From: Paenibacillus oceani
Lineage (GTDB): Bacteria > Bacillota > Bacilli > Paenibacillales > NBRC-103111
Reading direction: 5' to 3'
Length of the DNA: 64,000 nt
NCBI RefSeq assembly: GCF_014705615.1
Contig: NZ_JACXJA010000021.1
Coordinates: 62,001 to 126,000 of the forward strand
Each line of letters opens with the position of its first letter. Position 1 is the stretch's first letter. Below, one piece after another: positions 62,028 to 64,000 of the stretch. The notes under the pieces are model-generated. The model saw only the letters and a list, made by a program, of their open reading frames with translations, was not told the origin of the DNA and did not search any database. The translations under genes were made by a program, and so were the position numbers.

Positions 62028-64000
62028 ATGAGCGATATCGTGCTCCACAACAAACCGTTTCAACTGGTTTCTCCATTCCAGCCTCAAGGCGATCAGCCTG
62101 GGGCTATTGACGAGCTTGTCCGCGGACTGCAGGAGGGCAAGCGATATCAGACGCTGCTTGGCGCGACCGGCACGGGGAAGACGTTTACGGCCGCCCAGGT
62201 GATCGCCCGGACGAACCGTCCGACGCTTGTTATTGCGCATAACAAGACGCTGGCGGCTCAGCTGTGCAGCGAGTTCCAAGAGTTTTTTCCCCATAACGCC
62301 GTGTCGTATTTTGTCAGTTATTACGACTACTACCAGCCGGAGGCGTATATTCCTTCGAGCGATACGTACATTGAGAAAGATTCCAGCATTAACGATGAGA
62401 TCGACAAGCTCCGCCACTCCGCAACCAGTTCGTTGTTCGAACGCCGCGACGTAATCATCGTTGCCAGCGTATCGTGCATTTACGGTCTCGGTTCCCCGAT
62501 GGAGTACCGGAATCTCGTCTTGTCGCTGAGGACGGGGATGGAACGACCGCGCAACGAGATTTTACACAAGCTGGTCGATATCCAGTACGCGCGGAACGAT
62601 CTTAACTTCGTCCGCGGGACGTTCCGCGTTCGGGGCGACGTTATCGAGATTTTCCCGGCTTCGAGAGGCGAGCAGGCGATTCGCATCGAGCTGTTCGGCG
62701 ACGAGATCGAGCGGATTACTGAAATCGACGTGCTGACCGGAGAGATTCTCGGCGAGCGGGATCATGTCGCGATCTTCCCGGCGTCTCACTTCGTCACCCA
62801 TGAGGATACGATGAAGAAGGCGCTGGTGGACATCGAGCGCGAGCTGGAGGAGCGGCTCGAAGAGCTTCGTTCCGAGAACAAGCTGCTGGAGGCTCAGCGG
62901 CTGGAGCAGCGGACCCGGTACGATCTGGAGATGATGCACGAGATGGGCTTCTGCTCCGGTATCGAGAACTACTCCGGGCCGCTTACATTCCGCGAACGCG
63001 GCGCTACGCCGTATACGCTGCTGGACTATTTCCCCGACGATATGCTGGTTATCGTTGACGAATCACATGTATCGCTTCCGCAAATCCGAGCGATGTACAA
63101 CGGCGACCGGGCGCGGAAGGAAGTGCTGGTCGATCACGGCTTCCGGCTACCGTCGGCGCTGGATAACCGGCCGCTGCGATTCGAGGAGTTTGAGCAGAAG
63201 ATCAGCCAGGCGATCTTCGTCTCGGCTACGCCGGGCCCGTATGAGCTTGAGAGCTGCCCGACGATGGTGCAGCAGATCATCCGGCCGACAGGTCTTCTCG
63301 ATCCGATTATCGAGGTGCGCCCGACGAAGGGACAGATCGACGATCTGATCGGCGAGATCAACGAGCGGATCGCCAAGGACGAGCGGGTGCTCGTCACGAC
63401 GCTGACGAAGAAAATGTCGGAGGATTTGACGGATTATTTCAAAGAGCTCGGCATTAAGGTCCGTTATCTCCATTCCGATGTCAAAACGTTTGAACGGATG
63501 CAGCTGCTGCGCGAATTGCGGCTCGGCACGTTCCATGTGCTGGTGGGCATCAACCTGCTGCGGGAAGGGCTGGACTTGCCGGAAGTATCCCTCGTCGCCA
63601 TATTGGATGCGGATAAGGAAGGGTTTCTGCGTGCCGAACGGTCGCTCATTCAGACGATCGGACGGGCGGCGCGGAACGCGAACGGCCGGGTTATTATGTA
63701 CGGGGACAAGCGGACAGATTCGATGGACCGGGCCATCCGCGAGACCGAGCGGCGGCGCGCGATCCAGATCGAGTTCAACGAGAAGCACGGCATCACGCCG
63801 CAGACGATCCAGAAGCGGGTGCACGATGTTATCGAGGCCACGAAGGTGGCGGAGCAGAAGGCGGACTATCTGGCCGGCGTGAAGTCCGAGAAAATGTCCA
63901 AGAAAGACCGAGCCTCGCTGATCGAACGTCTCGAAGCGGAGATGAAGGAAGCTGCCAAAAGCTTGCAGTTCGAACGTGCCGCCGAGCTGCGCGATGCGAT
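62028..64000 (+). CDS. uvrB: Excinuclease ABC subunit B (3' end outside window)
   Basis: 657 complete codons are visible and the frame is still open at the window end; the family is about 660-680 residues, so little is missing. UvrB verifies DNA damage delivered by UvrA and positions UvrC. Motifs: Walker [15 protein letters not shown], the beta-hairpin [25 protein letters not shown]-type [13 protein letters not shown], and helicase motifs [26 protein letters not shown] and [12 protein letters not shown]. The C-terminal UVR domain ([26 protein letters not shown]) is cut. The ATG follows GAGGGA at 7 bases. Confidence 0.98.
   Translation, partial: MSDIVLHNKPFQLVSPFQPQGDQPGAIDELVRGLQEGKRYQTLLGATGTGKTFTAAQVIARTNRPTLVIAHNKTLAAQLCSEFQEFFPHNAVSYFVSYYDYYQPEAYIPSSDTYIEKDSSINDEIDKLRHSATSSLFERRDVIIVASVSCIYGLGSPMEYRNLVLSLRTGMERPRNEILHKLVDIQYARNDLNFVRGTFRVRGDVIEIFPASRGEQAIRIELFGDEIERITEIDVLTGEILGERDHVAIFPASHFVTHEDTMKKALVDIERELEERLEELRSENKLLEAQRLEQRTRYDLEMMHEMGFCSGIENYSGPLTFRERGATPYTLLDYFPDDMLVIVDESHVSLPQIRAMYNGDRARKEVLVDHGFRLPSALDNRPLRFEEFEQKISQAIFVSATPGPYELESCPTMVQQIIRPTGLLDPIIEVRPTKGQIDDLIGEINERIAKDERVLVTTLTKKMSEDLTDYFKELGIKVRYLHSDVKTFERMQLLRELRLGTFHVLVGINLLREGLDLPEVSLVAILDADKEGFLRAERSLIQTIGRAARNANGRVIMYGDKRTDSMDRAIRETERRRAIQIEFNEKHGITPQTIQKRVHDVIEATKVAEQKADYLAGVKSEKMSKKDRASLIERLEAEMKEAAKSLQFERAAELRDA

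Overview
The window reads as chromosome of an endospore-forming, motile, naturally transformable Bacillota. The best fit is Paenibacillus or a close relative. Supporting evidence: SLH-domain surface proteins, an alpha/beta-type small acid-soluble spore protein, a DegS/DegU pair, ComFA/ComFC, one flagellar late-gene cluster with SigD-type promoters, long-form Hpf, AGGAGG ribosome sites and moderately GC-rich coding sequence. From memory, the order degS-degU-comFA-comFC-yvyF-flgM-flgN-flgK-flgL-yviE-fliW-csrA-hag-flaG-fliD-fliS-fliT-hpf-secA-prfB-ftsE-ftsX-ctpB-minJ-uvrB follows the Bacillus subtilis chromosome, with insertions. No database search was possible, so all names come from recognised motifs and context.

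Layout. 1-7.0 kb: the end of a very large SLH-anchored surface protein, then the main S-layer-type gene with a long leader and two possible starts. 7.0-7.7 kb: a decayed group II intron directly behind the S-layer terminator. 8-11.3 kb: an AT-rich exported protein of unknown function, a second exported protein and a spore SASP. 11.5-15.8 kb: metK and an exported phosphodiester glycosidase. 16-21.1 kb: degSU, a small membrane protein, comFA, comFC. 21.2-33.6 kb: flagellar genes, including the fliW-csrA-hag switch, a 950-residue flagellin and a flagellin lysine methylase (fliB). 34-40.3 kb: cold-shock protein, hpf, an M50 membrane protease, secA, and prfB with its programmed frameshift. 40.4-50.1 kb: a YitT protein and a complete argCJBDFGH cluster behind an ArgR-type operator. 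50.2-53.3 kb, minus strand: DUF4097, DUF1700 and VanW/G5 envelope proteins. 53.4-59.5 kb: ftsE-ftsX, an M23 hydrolase, a Ctp protease and a MinJ-like PDZ protein. 60.3-61.9 kb, minus strand: motA-motB. 62 kb to the end: uvrB, cut by the window.

How the parts work together. The flagellar block carries the whole late-assembly logic: FlgM (anti-sigma), FlgN and FliS/FliT-like chaperones, hook-filament junction (FlgK/FlgL), cap (FliD), filament (Hag), and FliW/CsrA homeostasis with a textbook CsrA hairpin in the hag leader. Four TCCGATATA boxes mark a local SigD regulon, and fliB has one of them. The arg cluster encodes all steps from N-acetylglutamyl-phosphate to arginine except carbamoyl phosphate synthesis; bifunctional ArgJ supplies the acetyl cycle. 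FtsEX, the M23 hydrolase, Ctp and MinJ form a cell-wall and division block.

Most unusual items: the intron remnant with a recognisable stub of its protein; a 168-bp element with 13-bp perfect terminal inverted repeats (57974-58141); a duplicated pair of short palindromes after minJ (59707-59898); a cluster of DnaA-box-like 9-mers before the cold-shock gene; a possible attenuator ahead of secA; and stem-loops between arg genes. I did not find a clearly new multi-gene system. The best candidates for something undescribed are non-coding.
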